A stretch of DNA of 64,000 nucleotides from Virgibacillus litoralis. GTDB lineage: Bacteria; Bacillota; Bacilli; Bacillales; Amphibacillaceae. The DNA is taken from contig NZ_JAGGKK010000013.1 of NCBI RefSeq assembly GCF_017873675.1, forward strand, positions 1 to 64,000, read 5' to 3'. A program made the translations under genes and the position numbers. The notes beneath the pieces are model-generated. The model had not been told where the DNA came from. It saw only the letters and a list, made by a program, of their open reading frames with translations, and made no database searches. Position 1 is the first letter of the stretch, and each line of letters opens with the position of its first letter. Positions 17,540 through 25,260 of the stretch are shown here, one piece after another.

Positions 17540-18844
17540 ATGAGAATGTATGACATCATTGAAAAGAAGCGTGATGGAGAAATACTTACAAATGATGAAA
17601 TTCAATTTTTTATCGATGGCTATACAAATGGAGAGATTCCGGATTACCAAGTTAGTGCATTGTTAATGGCAGTATACTTTCAAGATATGACTGCAGAGGA
17701 ACGAGCCCAATTAACGACGGCAATGGTTAATTCAGGCGATCAAATTGATCTTTCTGCTATTTCTGGTATAAAAGTAGATAAACATTCAACTGGAGGTGTT
17801 GGAGATACGACAACGTTAATATTAGCTCCTTTGGTGGCATCGCTCGGAGTACCAGTAGCTAAAATGAGTGGGCGAGGACTAGGACATACAGGTGGAACCA
17901 TTGATAAGCTTGAAGCAGTCCCTGGATTTCATGTGGAAATTACAAGTGAGGAATTCGTTAATCTTGTAAATAAAAATAAAGTATCTGTCATTGGTCAAAC
18001 AGGCAACCTGACCCCAGCAGATAAAAAGCTATATAGCTTGCGTGATGTTACAGCAACGGTTAACTCAATTCCTTTAATTGCAAGCTCCATCATGAGCAAG
18101 AAGATTGCTTCTGGTGCAGATGCAATTGTGTTGGATGTGAAAACTGGAGCCGGGGCATTTATGAAGGAATTAGACGAAGCCAAAAATCTTGCCAGTGCAA
18201 TGGTGTCAATCGGAAACCGAGTTGGCCGCAATACAATGGCGGTAATCTCTGATATGAGTCAGCCGTTGGGTAATGCGATTGGAAATGCCTTAGAAGTAAA
18301 AGAAGCAATTGAAACGCTTCAAGGTAGTGGACCGAAAGATTTAACTGAGTTATGTCTAACACTAGGCAGTCAGATGGTTTTATTAGCAGGTAAAGCTGAA
18401 TCTCTCGATGAGGCGAGAAATCGTCTAATCGAGAATCTTAATAACGGAAAAGCGCTTGAACAGTTTAAAACATTTCTTGAGTCGCAGGGCGGCGATTCCA
18501 GTGTGGTTAATCACCCCGAGTCTCTGCCACAGGCTACTAATCAAGTTGAACTTCCAGCAAAAATGTCTGGTTACGTTTCAGAGATGATTGCCGATGATAT
18601 TGGAACTGCGGCAATGATGCTTGGCGCAGGGAGAGCGACAAAGGATTCTAAGATTGATCTTGCAGTAGGAATCGTACTACACAAAAAAATTGGAGATACT
18701 GTAAAAGAGGGTGAATCATTACTCACGATTCATGCGAATCAAGCGGATGTTGATGACGTACAAGAGAAACTTTATGCAAGTATTACAATCTCAGAGGAGT
18801 CAGTCGAACCCCAGCCTCTCATATACGATACAATAACAAAATAA
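17540..18844 (+). CDS. pdp: Pyrimidine-nucleoside phosphorylase
   Basis: Phosphorolysis of thymidine, deoxyuridine and uridine. The 434 residues contain the signature [22 protein letters not shown] (phosphate and pyrimidine site), [10 protein letters not shown] and [10 protein letters not shown]. The start is the ATG at 17540 with AAAGGTGAT upstream; this gives MRMYDII, as in B. subtilis. It follows pupG by 17 bases and closes a three-gene salvage operon. In B. subtilis pdp lies instead in the dra-nupC-pdp operon, so the grouping differs here. No clear terminator before the next repeat. Confidence 0.95.
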   Translation: MRMYDIIEKKRDGEILTNDEIQFFIDGYTNGEIPDYQVSALLMAVYFQDMTAEERAQLTTAMVNSGDQIDLSAISGIKVDKHSTGGVGDTTTLILAPLVASLGVPVAKMSGRGLGHTGGTIDKLEAVPGFHVEITSEEFVNLVNKNKVSVIGQTGNLTPADKKLYSLRDVTATVNSIPLIASSIMSKKIASGADAIVLDVKTGAGAFMKELDEAKNLASAMVSIGNRVGRNTMAVISDMSQPLGNAIGNALEVKEAIETLQGSGPKDLTELCLTLGSQMVLLAGKAESLDEARNRLIENLNNGKALEQFKTFLESQGGDSSVVNHPESLPQATNQVELPAKMSGYVSEMIADDIGTAAMMLGAGRATKDSKIDLAVGIVLHKKIGDTVKEGESLLTIHANQADVDDVQEKLYASITISEESVEPQPLIYDTITK

Positions 18845-18905
18845 TAGATGCAGTTTTTCTAAATGATTATTGCTTCATCAAAGTAACCAAATCACAACGT
18901 AGTTG

Positions 18906-19097
18906 AAATAAAATACGAACTAACTGAGCGGAGGGTGGTTACTCCCGGGGTTAGCACGTGTCCGAAGACCCCTTAAAGTGGTGTTCGCAGGAGGCTGAGG
19001 CCGTGCCCTAAGGTGCGCATCCGCCCGTATCGACCCCGGACGGTGGGTGAGTGTTTATAGTGAGTGATTATTCCAGCAGTTAGTTCGCAGTTTAGAT
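18906..19097. repeat. GC-rich dispersed repeat with inverted ends (second location)
   Basis: Ends AAATACGAACTAACTG at 18911-18926 and CAGTTAGTTCGCAGTTT at 19077-19093 are inverted copies and share TACGAACTA with the ends of the block at 9237-9641. The interior (about 18927-19070) is GC-rich and contains CTCCCGGGG, AGCACGTG, AGACCCC, GGAGGCTGAGG and CCGTGCCC, which allow several stems, for example GCACG with CGTGC. It appears to be a divergent type of the same family. No coding potential seen. Confidence 0.7.
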
Positions 19098-19123
19098 GCG
19101 GAATATAAATATTAAAACAAAGA

Positions 19124-19164
19124 AGAGCATTGAATTGCAGGAGCAATTTAATGCTTATTTTTTT
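19124..19164 (+). terminator. Strong intrinsic terminator upstream of repeat R2
   Basis: AGCATTGAATTGC and GCAATTTAATGCT make a 13-base stem with one mismatch and an AGGA loop, followed by TATTTTTTT. It sits about 280 bases after pdp, beyond the GC-rich repeat, and could end transcription from the salvage operon. The AT-rich element R2 starts at the base after the T-run. Confidence 0.75.
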
Positions 19165-19290
19165 GCAGTTAAGTATAACTACTTTCTTACTGCATAAGTG
19201 TAACTGTACATTCGCTATAATGGCTTGCACTTCAAAGTATAAAGGTACCTAAAAAGTACGCTATCATAAGAATCCATGTAAGGAATGCCA
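19165..19290 (+). repeat. AT-rich dispersed element, copy R2 (long form)
   Basis: Head GCAGTTAAGTATAACTA pairs with CTTTCTTACTGC, then ATAAGTGTAACT. The long-form middle includes GGCTTGCACTTCAAAGTA and AAGTACGCTATCATAAG, and the end is GGAATGCCA. It occupies the gap between pdp and dacF, directly after a terminator T-run. The remaining ~180 bases up to the dacF promoter show nothing I can assign. Confidence 0.7.
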
Positions 19291-19471
19291 CGCTTTCTAT
19301 TATTATTCCACAAATGGTTACGCCATAAGAAACGGCTAAGGACCATAAGGGCTACTCTATATGAAAATAAGCAGTTCAGTAAATTTGATTTTTGTATTCC
19401 GGAAGTAAACTACATAACAAATTCCTGAGCCTTTTTTACTTAAATATCATCAGAAATATCAAATTTATAAA

Positions 19472-19501
19472 GTATAAATTAGGCAGATATTGGTAAGCCT
19501 A
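19472..19501 (+). promoter_or_regulatory. Sigma-F/G-like promoter of dacF
   Basis: GTATA at 19472-19476 and GGTAAGCCTA at 19492-19501 are separated by 15 bases. They fit the sigma-F pattern GYATA, 15-16 bases, GGNNANAHTR, with one mismatch in the -10. dacF of B. subtilis is transcribed in the forespore by sigma-F and sigma-G, so placement and gene agree. Confidence 0.6.
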
Positions 19502-19530
19502 TAATTATATTGAATGTTGGAGGTAAAGCG

Positions 19531-20700
19531 ATGAAAAAGTTTGTTTTGATGACTAGTATTATATTTTCGATTTTACTAGCCACAACTGGTTCCATTTATG
19601 GTGAAGAAAACAGCTCAGATAGTGAATTAAATCTTGCTCCAGATGCAAAATCAGCAATTTTAATCGAGCGTGATACAGGGAAAATGTTATATGACAAAAA
19701 TGCTCACGAAAAACTTCCACCGGCTAGTATGACAAAAGTTATGACTTTGTTATTAATAATGGAAGCGCTAGATGAAGATAAAATTAAAAAAGATGAGATC
19801 ATTCGTATCAGTGAACGAGCAGCATCAATGGGAGGTTCGCAAATATTTTTAGAAACTGGAGAAGAAATGAGTGTAAATGATTTATTAAAAGGTATTGCCA
19901 TAGCTTCAGGGAACGATGCGAGTGTCGCATTAGCAGAAAGAATTTCAGGAAGTGAAGAAGCATTTGTTAAGAAAATGAATGAAAAAGTAAAAGAATTAGG
20001 TCTGGAAAATACGCTATTTCAAAATACAACTGGTTTACCAGCTAAGAATCATTATAGTACCGTATACGATATGGCAGTTATGGCAAAAGAATTATTAAAA
20101 TACGAAACTATAACAGAATATACATCCAAATATGAAGATTACTTAAGAAAAGGCCAAGATAATGAATTTTGGTTAGTAAATACGAATAAATTGGTAAAAT
20201 TCTACCCAGGTGTTGATGGACTAAAAACCGGTTATACGAATGAAGCAAAATATTGCCTTACAGCTACAGCGGAAAAAAATAACATGCGTGTTATTGCAGT
20301 CGTAATGGGAGCTGATACGACAAAAGAAAGAAATGCGACGGTTTCACAAATGCTAGATTATGCGTTTAACCATTTTGAGACAACAAATTTATATAAAAAA
20401 GGTCAAACCATCACATCATTGCAACTATTAAAAGCAGAAGAAAAAGATATAAATATTGTGGCTTCAGAATCGGTTAGTACCATCCACAAAAAGGGAGACC
20501 CAGATGGTAATATTAAAGCATCAGTGGAATTAAATACTAATTTGGACCTACCGATGAAAAAAGGAAGCCAAGTTGGTCAATTGGTTGTGAAAAACAATAA
20601 TAAAGTTGTATCTAAATCACCATTAATTGTGGATCAAGATGTTAAAATTGCATCTTATTTAACGTTATTTAAACGGTCAGTGCAAAATATGGTGAAATAG
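19531..20700 (+). CDS. dacF: D-alanyl-D-alanine carboxypeptidase DacF
   Basis: Class A low-molecular-weight penicillin-binding protein that trims the terminal D-Ala of peptidoglycan stems, acting on forespore cortex or germ-cell wall in sporulating bacteria. The 389 residues start with a signal peptide (KKFVLMTSIIFSILLATTG). The three active motifs are SMTK at 66-69, SGN in IASGNDASVAL, and KTG in GLKTGYT. A C-terminal beta domain ends in an amphipathic helix (KRSVQNMVK). The ATG at 19531 follows GGAGG. It precedes spoIIAA by about 110 bases; in B. subtilis dacF transcripts read into the spoIIA operon. Confidence 0.93.
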   Translation: MKKFVLMTSIIFSILLATTGSIYGEENSSDSELNLAPDAKSAILIERDTGKMLYDKNAHEKLPPASMTKVMTLLLIMEALDEDKIKKDEIIRISERAASMGGSQIFLETGEEMSVNDLLKGIAIASGNDASVALAERISGSEEAFVKKMNEKVKELGLENTLFQNTTGLPAKNHYSTVYDMAVMAKELLKYETITEYTSKYEDYLRKGQDNEFWLVNTNKLVKFYPGVDGLKTGYTNEAKYCLTATAEKNNMRVIAVVMGADTTKERNATVSQMLDYAFNHFETTNLYKKGQTITSLQLLKAEEKDINIVASESVSTIHKKGDPDGNIKASVELNTNLDLPMKKGSQVGQLVVKNNNKVVSKSPLIVDQDVKIASYLTLFKRSVQNMVK

Positions 20701-20750
20701 CAAAGATTCATTCTAATTTAGTCGAAATGCTTCTTCTTTTGTCATATAGC

Positions 20751-20776
20751 AGGAATTGGCCCGCTTCATAGCGAAA
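20751..20776 (+). promoter_or_regulatory. Sigma-H-like promoter of the spoIIA operon
   Basis: AGGAATT at 20751-20757 and AGCGAAA at 20770-20776, 12 bases apart, resemble the sigma-H consensus (AGGAWWT, RnnGAAT) with one -10 mismatch. The B. subtilis spoIIA operon is known to be started by sigma-H with Spo0A~P. It lies between dacF and spoIIAA, in the expected place. I did not find a convincing Spo0A box nearby. Confidence 0.55.
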
Positions 20777-20812
20777 AAATAACTTACAAAGAGAATGTAA
20801 GGAGGAAACGTA

Positions 20813-21166
20813 ATGGGTCTATCTACTATGTTTGAAGTTAAACAGGATGTACTAATTGTGAGAATGTCGGGCGAATTGGATCATCATGAAGCAGAAGCAT
20901 TAAGAAATAACTGGAAGGAAATGATGTATACAAACTCTATAAAACATGTTGTTTTAAACTTAGAGTCCGTATCATTCATGGACAGTTCGGGATTAGGTGT
21001 AGTTTTAGGCAGGTACAAGGAAGTTTTACAAGTAGGTGGAGAGATGGTGGTTTGTTCAGTTTCTACACCGGTAAGACGGCTGTTTGAAATGTCCGGTTTG
21101 TTTAAGATTGTTAGGTTAGAGGAGAACGAAGAACATGCGTTATTTACGTTGGGGGTGGCTTCATGA
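20813..21166 (+). CDS. spoIIAA: Anti-sigma-F factor antagonist SpoIIAA
   Basis: STAS-domain protein whose unphosphorylated form frees sigma-F by binding SpoIIAB. The 117 residues include the phosphorylation site in [14 protein letters not shown]; the first Ser of that pair is residue 58, as in B. subtilis. GGAGG precedes the ATG. It is the first gene of spoIIAA-spoIIAB-sigF; its stop overlaps the spoIIAB ATG by 4 bases (ATGA), which fits tight stoichiometric coupling. Confidence 0.96.
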   Translation: MGLSTMFEVKQDVLIVRMSGELDHHEAEALRNNWKEMMYTNSIKHVVLNLESVSFMDSSGLGVVLGRYKEVLQVGGEMVVCSVSTPVRRLFEMSGLFKIVRLEENEEHALFTLGVAS

Positions 21167-21603
21167 ATAATGAAATGTATGTAGAATTTTCAAGTGTCAG
21201 TGAAAATGAGTCGTTTGCCAGAGTCGCCGTTGGATCTTTTGTTGCACAGTTAGATCCGACTATGGATGAATTAACGGAAATTAAAACAGTTGTTTCGGAA
21301 GCGGTGACAAACGCCATTATCCATGGATACAACAACGAACCAGACCATCTTGTTTCGATATCCTGTGTAATTCAGGATGGTGAAGTGGATTTAACAATTA
21401 AAGATGATGGTATTGGAATTGGGGACGTGGATGAAGCTAGACAGCCATTATATACATCAAAACCCGAATTAGAAAGATCTGGAATGGGATTTACCATCAT
21501 TGAAAACTTTATGGATTCCGTTGAGGTTAAGTCAATCCCAGATAAAGGGACAACCGTTCACATGACAAAACAATTAACTTTCAGTAATATGGTTAGTAAA
21601 TAG
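21163..21603 (+). CDS. spoIIAB: Anti-sigma-F factor and protein kinase SpoIIAB
   Basis: GHKL-fold serine kinase that holds sigma-F inactive and phosphorylates SpoIIAA. At 146 residues it contains the N box [13 protein letters not shown], the G1 box KDDGIGIGD and G2 [14 protein letters not shown]. Its start overlaps the end of spoIIAA. GGGGGTGG upstream serves as ribosome binding site. It is followed within a few bases by sigF. Confidence 0.97.
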   Translation: MNNEMYVEFSSVSENESFARVAVGSFVAQLDPTMDELTEIKTVVSEAVTNAIIHGYNNEPDHLVSISCVIQDGEVDLTIKDDGIGIGDVDEARQPLYTSKPELERSGMGFTIIENFMDSVEVKSIPDKGTTVHMTKQLTFSNMVSK

Positions 21604-21611
21604 GGATGCCT

Positions 21612-22370
21612 ATGGATGTTAATGTTAAACATCAAAAACGTAAAGAGTCACTCACGGATGAACAGGTGAAAGAGCTTATTCATAAGAGTCAACAGGGTGA
21701 CAAAGATGCTCGGGACACCCTTGTTGAAAAAAATATGAGACTAGTATGGTCGGTTGTTCAACGTTTTATTAATCGAGGGTATGACCCAGATGATTTATTC
21801 CAGATAGGGAGCATTGGATTGATAAAATCGATTGATAAATTTGACTTAACCTATGATGTTCGGTTTTCTACCTATGCAGTTCCAATGATTATTGGGGAAA
21901 TACAACGATTTATTCGGGATGATGGAAGTATTAAAGTAAGTCGTTCACTTAAAGAAATCGGAAATAAAATACGTAAAAAACGAGATGAATTAACAAAGGA
22001 TTTTGGGAGATCACCAACCGTACTTGAAATTGCGGAAGCCCTAGATATATCTTCAGAAGAAGTTGTTCATGCTGAGGAAGCCGCAAAATCACCACATTCA
22101 ATACATGAAACTGTATTTGAGAATGATGGTGATCCGATAACGCTATTAGATCAAATAGCGGATCAAGACACAAAATGGTTTGATAAACTAACATTACAGG
22201 AAGCAATACGGGGATTAAATGAACGTGAACGATTAATTGTGTACTTACGTTATTACAAAGACAAAACACAATCTGAAGTAGCCGAAAGACTTGGTATTTC
22301 GCAGGTGCAAGTCTCAAGGTTAGAAAAGAAAATCTTACGTGAAATGAAAGTAAATATGAACAAATTATGA
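21612..22370 (+). CDS. sigF: RNA polymerase sigma-F factor
   Basis: First forespore-specific sigma factor. The 252-residue protein shows region 2 (NMRLVWSVVQRFINRGYDPDDLFQIG then DVRFSTYAVPMIIGEIQRFIRDDG), region 3 and region 4.2 (KTQSEVAERLGISQVQVSRLEKKIL). I chose the second ATG, giving MDVNVKH as in B. subtilis MDVEVK, with AGGG 6 bases upstream; the ATG at 21606 lacks such a site. It closes the spoIIA operon and is followed at once by a strong terminator. Confidence 0.96.
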   Translation: MDVNVKHQKRKESLTDEQVKELIHKSQQGDKDARDTLVEKNMRLVWSVVQRFINRGYDPDDLFQIGSIGLIKSIDKFDLTYDVRFSTYAVPMIIGEIQRFIRDDGSIKVSRSLKEIGNKIRKKRDELTKDFGRSPTVLEIAEALDISSEEVVHAEEAAKSPHSIHETVFENDGDPITLLDQIADQDTKWFDKLTLQEAIRGLNERERLIVYLRYYKDKTQSEVAERLGISQVQVSRLEKKILREMKVNMNKL

Positions 22371-22402
22371 ATCATCACAAATCTTGTGATGATTCTTTTT
22401 TT
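22370..22402 (+). terminator. Intrinsic terminator of the spoIIA operon
   Basis: AATCATCACAA and TTGTGATGATT form an 11-base perfect stem with an ATC loop, followed by CTTTTTTT. It begins at the last base of the sigF stop codon. The repeat R3 starts right after the T-run. Confidence 0.88.
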
Positions 22403-22403
22403 G

Positions 22404-22484
22404 GCAGTTAAGAAAATTATTTCTTACTGTATAAGTGTTACTAATCCAATTCGCTTAAGGACTTGGTTAGTACCAGGTTTTCTA
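22404..22484 (+). repeat. AT-rich dispersed element, copy R3 (short form)
   Basis: GCAGTTAAGAAAATTATTT pairs with TTTCTTACTGT, followed by ATAAGTGTTACTAA. It ends with TTAGTACCAGGTTTTCTAA, a diverged tail. It directly follows the sigF terminator. Confidence 0.7.
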
Positions 22485-22555
22485 ATTTTTTAAACAGAGT
22501 TAACAATTTGTTTGTATTAAGTAAAAGAAACAGACTATAAACCATGTTTTTCTTA

Positions 22556-22585
22556 TGATAATTCAATAACCTTTAGCTAATACTA
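22556..22585 (+). promoter_or_regulatory. Possible sigma-G promoter of spoVA
   Basis: TGATAA at 22556-22561 and AATACTA at 22579-22585 are 17 bases apart and partly match the sigma-G pattern (TGAATA, CATACTA). spoVA of B. subtilis is sigma-G-dependent. The -35 match is weak. Confidence 0.35.
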
Positions 22586-22619
22586 TTGTATATACCACGA
22601 CGAAGAGGATGATATCCAC

Positions 22620-23237
22620 ATGTCAGAAATAGTATATTTGCGCATGAAAAAAAATGTGGAATTAACATTTTTAAAGGAGTTAACTCTAAAGGACATTGCA
22701 TACATTTCAGCTTCCTCTCCATTAAAAAGGACATTGGAAAAAACAACTTTATATCGAATTACTAAAAAGGATCGAAATATCGTCATAATTGACAGCTTTT
22801 TAGTGATTGATCATTTAAGGGATCTTCACGAAAACCTAGAATTCCAGCTCGTCGGACCAACCTACACTATTGTCAGAATCAAGAAACACAAAAAGCCCCC
22901 AAATTTAGTGATAGTGTCTATTGTTTGGTTGCTACTTTTCATCGGTACTGGAATGACTATTATGAACTTTCACTATGATGTCAGCATGCAGGAAGTACAA
23001 CAAAAGCTACATTTTTTGTTAACCGGTGAAAAGAGCAAATACCCATTGTGGATTCAAATACCATATTCATTTGGGTTAGGAATAGGAATGCTGTTATTTT
23101 TTAATCATTGGTTTACCAAACGCTTTAATGAAGAGCCAAGTCCACTTGAGGTAGAAATATTTAACTACCAGCAAAATCTCGATCAATATGTCAGTTATTA
23201 TGAAAATAAGTTAAATGATACAAAACCTTATCATTAA
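22620..23237 (+). CDS. spoVAA: Stage V sporulation protein AA
   Basis: Component of the SpoVA system that moves dipicolinic acid into the forespore and out at germination. The 205-residue protein starts with a soluble domain (MSEIVYLRMKKNVELTF) and has two membrane segments, near residues 99-117 (VIVSIVWLLLFIGTGMTIM) and 145-163. Length and topology match B. subtilis SpoVAA. It overlaps spoVAB by 23 bases. Confidence 0.9.
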   Translation: MSEIVYLRMKKNVELTFLKELTLKDIAYISASSPLKRTLEKTTLYRITKKDRNIVIIDSFLVIDHLRDLHENLEFQLVGPTYTIVRIKKHKKPPNLVIVSIVWLLLFIGTGMTIMNFHYDVSMQEVQQKLHFLLTGEKSKYPLWIQIPYSFGLGIGMLLFFNHWFTKRFNEEPSPLEVEIFNYQQNLDQYVSYYENKLNDTKPYH

Positions 23238-23643
23238 TGTTCTCGAAATAGCAATTGGTTTAGCAAGTGGTTTGGCAGTTGGTAGCGGATTTGTTGCCTT
23301 TTTAACAGTTCTTGGTATTATTCCTAGATTAATTCAATTGAGCCGAACAGAGAGTTTGGTTCAAGTATATATTGCTAGCGTTATAATTGGATCATTGTTT
23401 GGAACATATATGTCGTTTGCTGATGTGACCTGGGATCAACCAGTCATTATATTGATACTGTGGGGTTGCTTCCACGGAATCTTCAACGGAATGCTTGCCG
23501 CTGCTTTAACGGAAGTATTAAACGTATTTCCTATAATATCTAAACGATTGCGGATGGACGATAAATTATTATGGCTATTAATGGCTATAGTATTTGGTAA
23601 AATTGCAGGATCCATTTTCCAATGGACAATTTTTGTTCGATAG
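23215..23643 (+). CDS. spoVAB: Stage V sporulation protein AB
   Basis: Membrane protein of the SpoVA complex. At 142 residues it carries about four hydrophobic segments (IAIGLASGLAVGSGFVAFL, IASVIIGSLFGTYMSF and others). It starts inside the end of spoVAA. In B. subtilis it is followed by spoVAC, AD, AEB and AEA; here spoVAF comes next after 25 bases. Confidence 0.9.
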   Translation: MIQNLIINVLEIAIGLASGLAVGSGFVAFLTVLGIIPRLIQLSRTESLVQVYIASVIIGSLFGTYMSFADVTWDQPVIILILWGCFHGIFNGMLAAALTEVLNVFPIISKRLRMDDKLLWLLMAIVFGKIAGSIFQWTIFVR

Positions 23644-23668
23644 TTCTTTAAGAGTGGAGTGTATTGGT

Positions 23669-25159
23669 ATGGAACAAGAAAATATGAATAGTCCCGTCTC
23701 CCCAAAGATAGACAAAACTGAAGCATACATGAAAGATAGAATAGGTATTGGTTCATCATTCGATTTGGGTTTTCGTGAGATTATAATTTTAAAAAAGAAG
23801 ATTCAAATTTATTACCTTACTGGTCTTTGCGATACTTCTTTTGTACAGGAAATAATTAAAAAACTCATAGAGATTAATGATAATGAAAGCAATCTAAAAA
23901 AAGTACCTGAAATTATTGAAAATCGTATAGTACATCAGCAATTAGAAAAGAGCAAGACAATGGATGAGGCAGTTGATCAGCTTTTATCTGGTCTAATTAT
24001 CATATTTGTTGATGGTGAAAAGTATGCATTTGTGGTGGATGTCAGGAATTACCCGGGACGTACACCGGCGGAACCGGATACAGAACATGTAGTTAGAGGA
24101 TCCAGAGATGGATTCACAGAGAATATTATTGAAAATACTGCTTTAACAAGGCGAAGAATACGCGATGCTAGGTTACGCCATGAAATGTTGAAGGTTGGTG
24201 AAAGATCTAAAACCGATCTCTGTGTTTGCTATCTTAAGGATGTTGCTGATGAAGGGCTTATTAAGTTAGTAAAAGACAGAATTAACGAAATTGAAATTGA
24301 TGGTATAGCAATGGCAGATAAGACGATTGAAGAATTTATTGTTGAACGGAAATGGAACCCGTATCCATTAGTAAGATATACAGAACGGCCAGATGTTGCA
24401 GCCAACCATGTGCTGGAAGGGCATATTTTATTAATCGTAGATACATCTCCAAGTGTTATTATTTTACCAACAACATTTTTTCATCATGTTCAGCATGCCG
24501 AAGAATTTCGCCAAGCTCCTGCGATAGGAACTTTTATTAGATGGACGCGTTTTTTGGCTATTATGGCTTCAATATTTCTTCTTCCATTCTGGCTGTTATT
24601 TGTAATGGAACCAACATTATTACCAAAAGAACTGTCATTTATTGGTCCTCAGGAAGAAGGTACTATACCAATAGCGATTCAAATTATTCTTGCTGATTTG
24701 GGTGTAGAGTTTTTACGTATGGCAGCCATCCATACACCGACACCATTATCTACCGCGATGGGGTTAATTGCAGCAGTATTAATAGGTCAGATAGCTATTG
24801 ATGTTGGAATGTTTGGCCCAGAAGTAATACTGTATATTGCAGTAAGTGCAATTGGCACCTATGTAACTCCAAGCTACGAACTAAGCGTGGCCAATAAACT
24901 TGTCCGATTCACCTTGGTTATTATAACAGGAATATTTGGTTTACTTGGATTTGTAATAGGATTTACGCTGTATATATTATTTCTAATTCAGCTAAAATCA
25001 TTGCGAACGCCGTATTTTTGGCCCTTCATACCATTTAATCCAAGGGCAATGCTTCAAATTGTACTACGTGTGCCAGTTCCATTCTCTAACGAGCGTCCAA
25101 GCATTGTTCATCCAAGAAATAATTATCGTCAGCCTATTAAGAGAAAAGAACGCCATTAG
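23669..25159 (+). CDS. spoVAF: Stage V sporulation protein AF
   Basis: GerA-subunit-like membrane protein of the spoVA operon. The 496 residues comprise an N-terminal soluble domain of about 290 residues and a membrane domain with four or five helices starting near FLAIMASIFLLPFWLLFVM. Typical motifs are NYPGRTPAEPDTEHVVRG and SPSVIILP. I chose the ATG at 23669 (GTGGAG upstream), since the longer frame overlaps spoVAB. Length matches the B. subtilis protein. Its last codons form part of the terminator stem. Confidence 0.92.
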   Translation: MEQENMNSPVSPKIDKTEAYMKDRIGIGSSFDLGFREIIILKKKIQIYYLTGLCDTSFVQEIIKKLIEINDNESNLKKVPEIIENRIVHQQLEKSKTMDEAVDQLLSGLIIIFVDGEKYAFVVDVRNYPGRTPAEPDTEHVVRGSRDGFTENIIENTALTRRRIRDARLRHEMLKVGERSKTDLCVCYLKDVADEGLIKLVKDRINEIEIDGIAMADKTIEEFIVERKWNPYPLVRYTERPDVAANHVLEGHILLIVDTSPSVIILPTTFFHHVQHAEEFRQAPAIGTFIRWTRFLAIMASIFLLPFWLLFVMEPTLLPKELSFIGPQEEGTIPIAIQIILADLGVEFLRMAAIHTPTPLSTAMGLIAAVLIGQIAIDVGMFGPEVILYIAVSAIGTYVTPSYELSVANKLVRFTLVIITGIFGLLGFVIGFTLYILFLIQLKSLRTPYFWPFIPFNPRAMLQIVLRVPVPFSNERPSIVHPRNNYRQPIKRKERH

Positions 25160-25185
25160 AGAATATCTGGCGTTCTTTCCTCTTT
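25145..25185 (+). terminator. Intrinsic terminator of the spoVA genes
   Basis: AAAGAACGCCA and TGGCGTTCTTT form an 11-base perfect stem around the spoVAF stop codon, followed by CCTCTTTTG. The final codons of spoVAF thus serve both as protein and terminator. Confidence 0.8.
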
Positions 25186-25260
25186 TGTTTTTGGCTTTCA
25201 TGTGATAAAGTGTTTTTATTATTTAAGAGCTATAGTATAGGTTGGACGGAGGAAATGACT

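Noticed and set aside
25186-25260. Lysine riboswitch before lysA
   Set aside because: The leader is only about 75 bases long and lacks the conserved L-box elements; the lysA gene seems to depend on a plain promoter.
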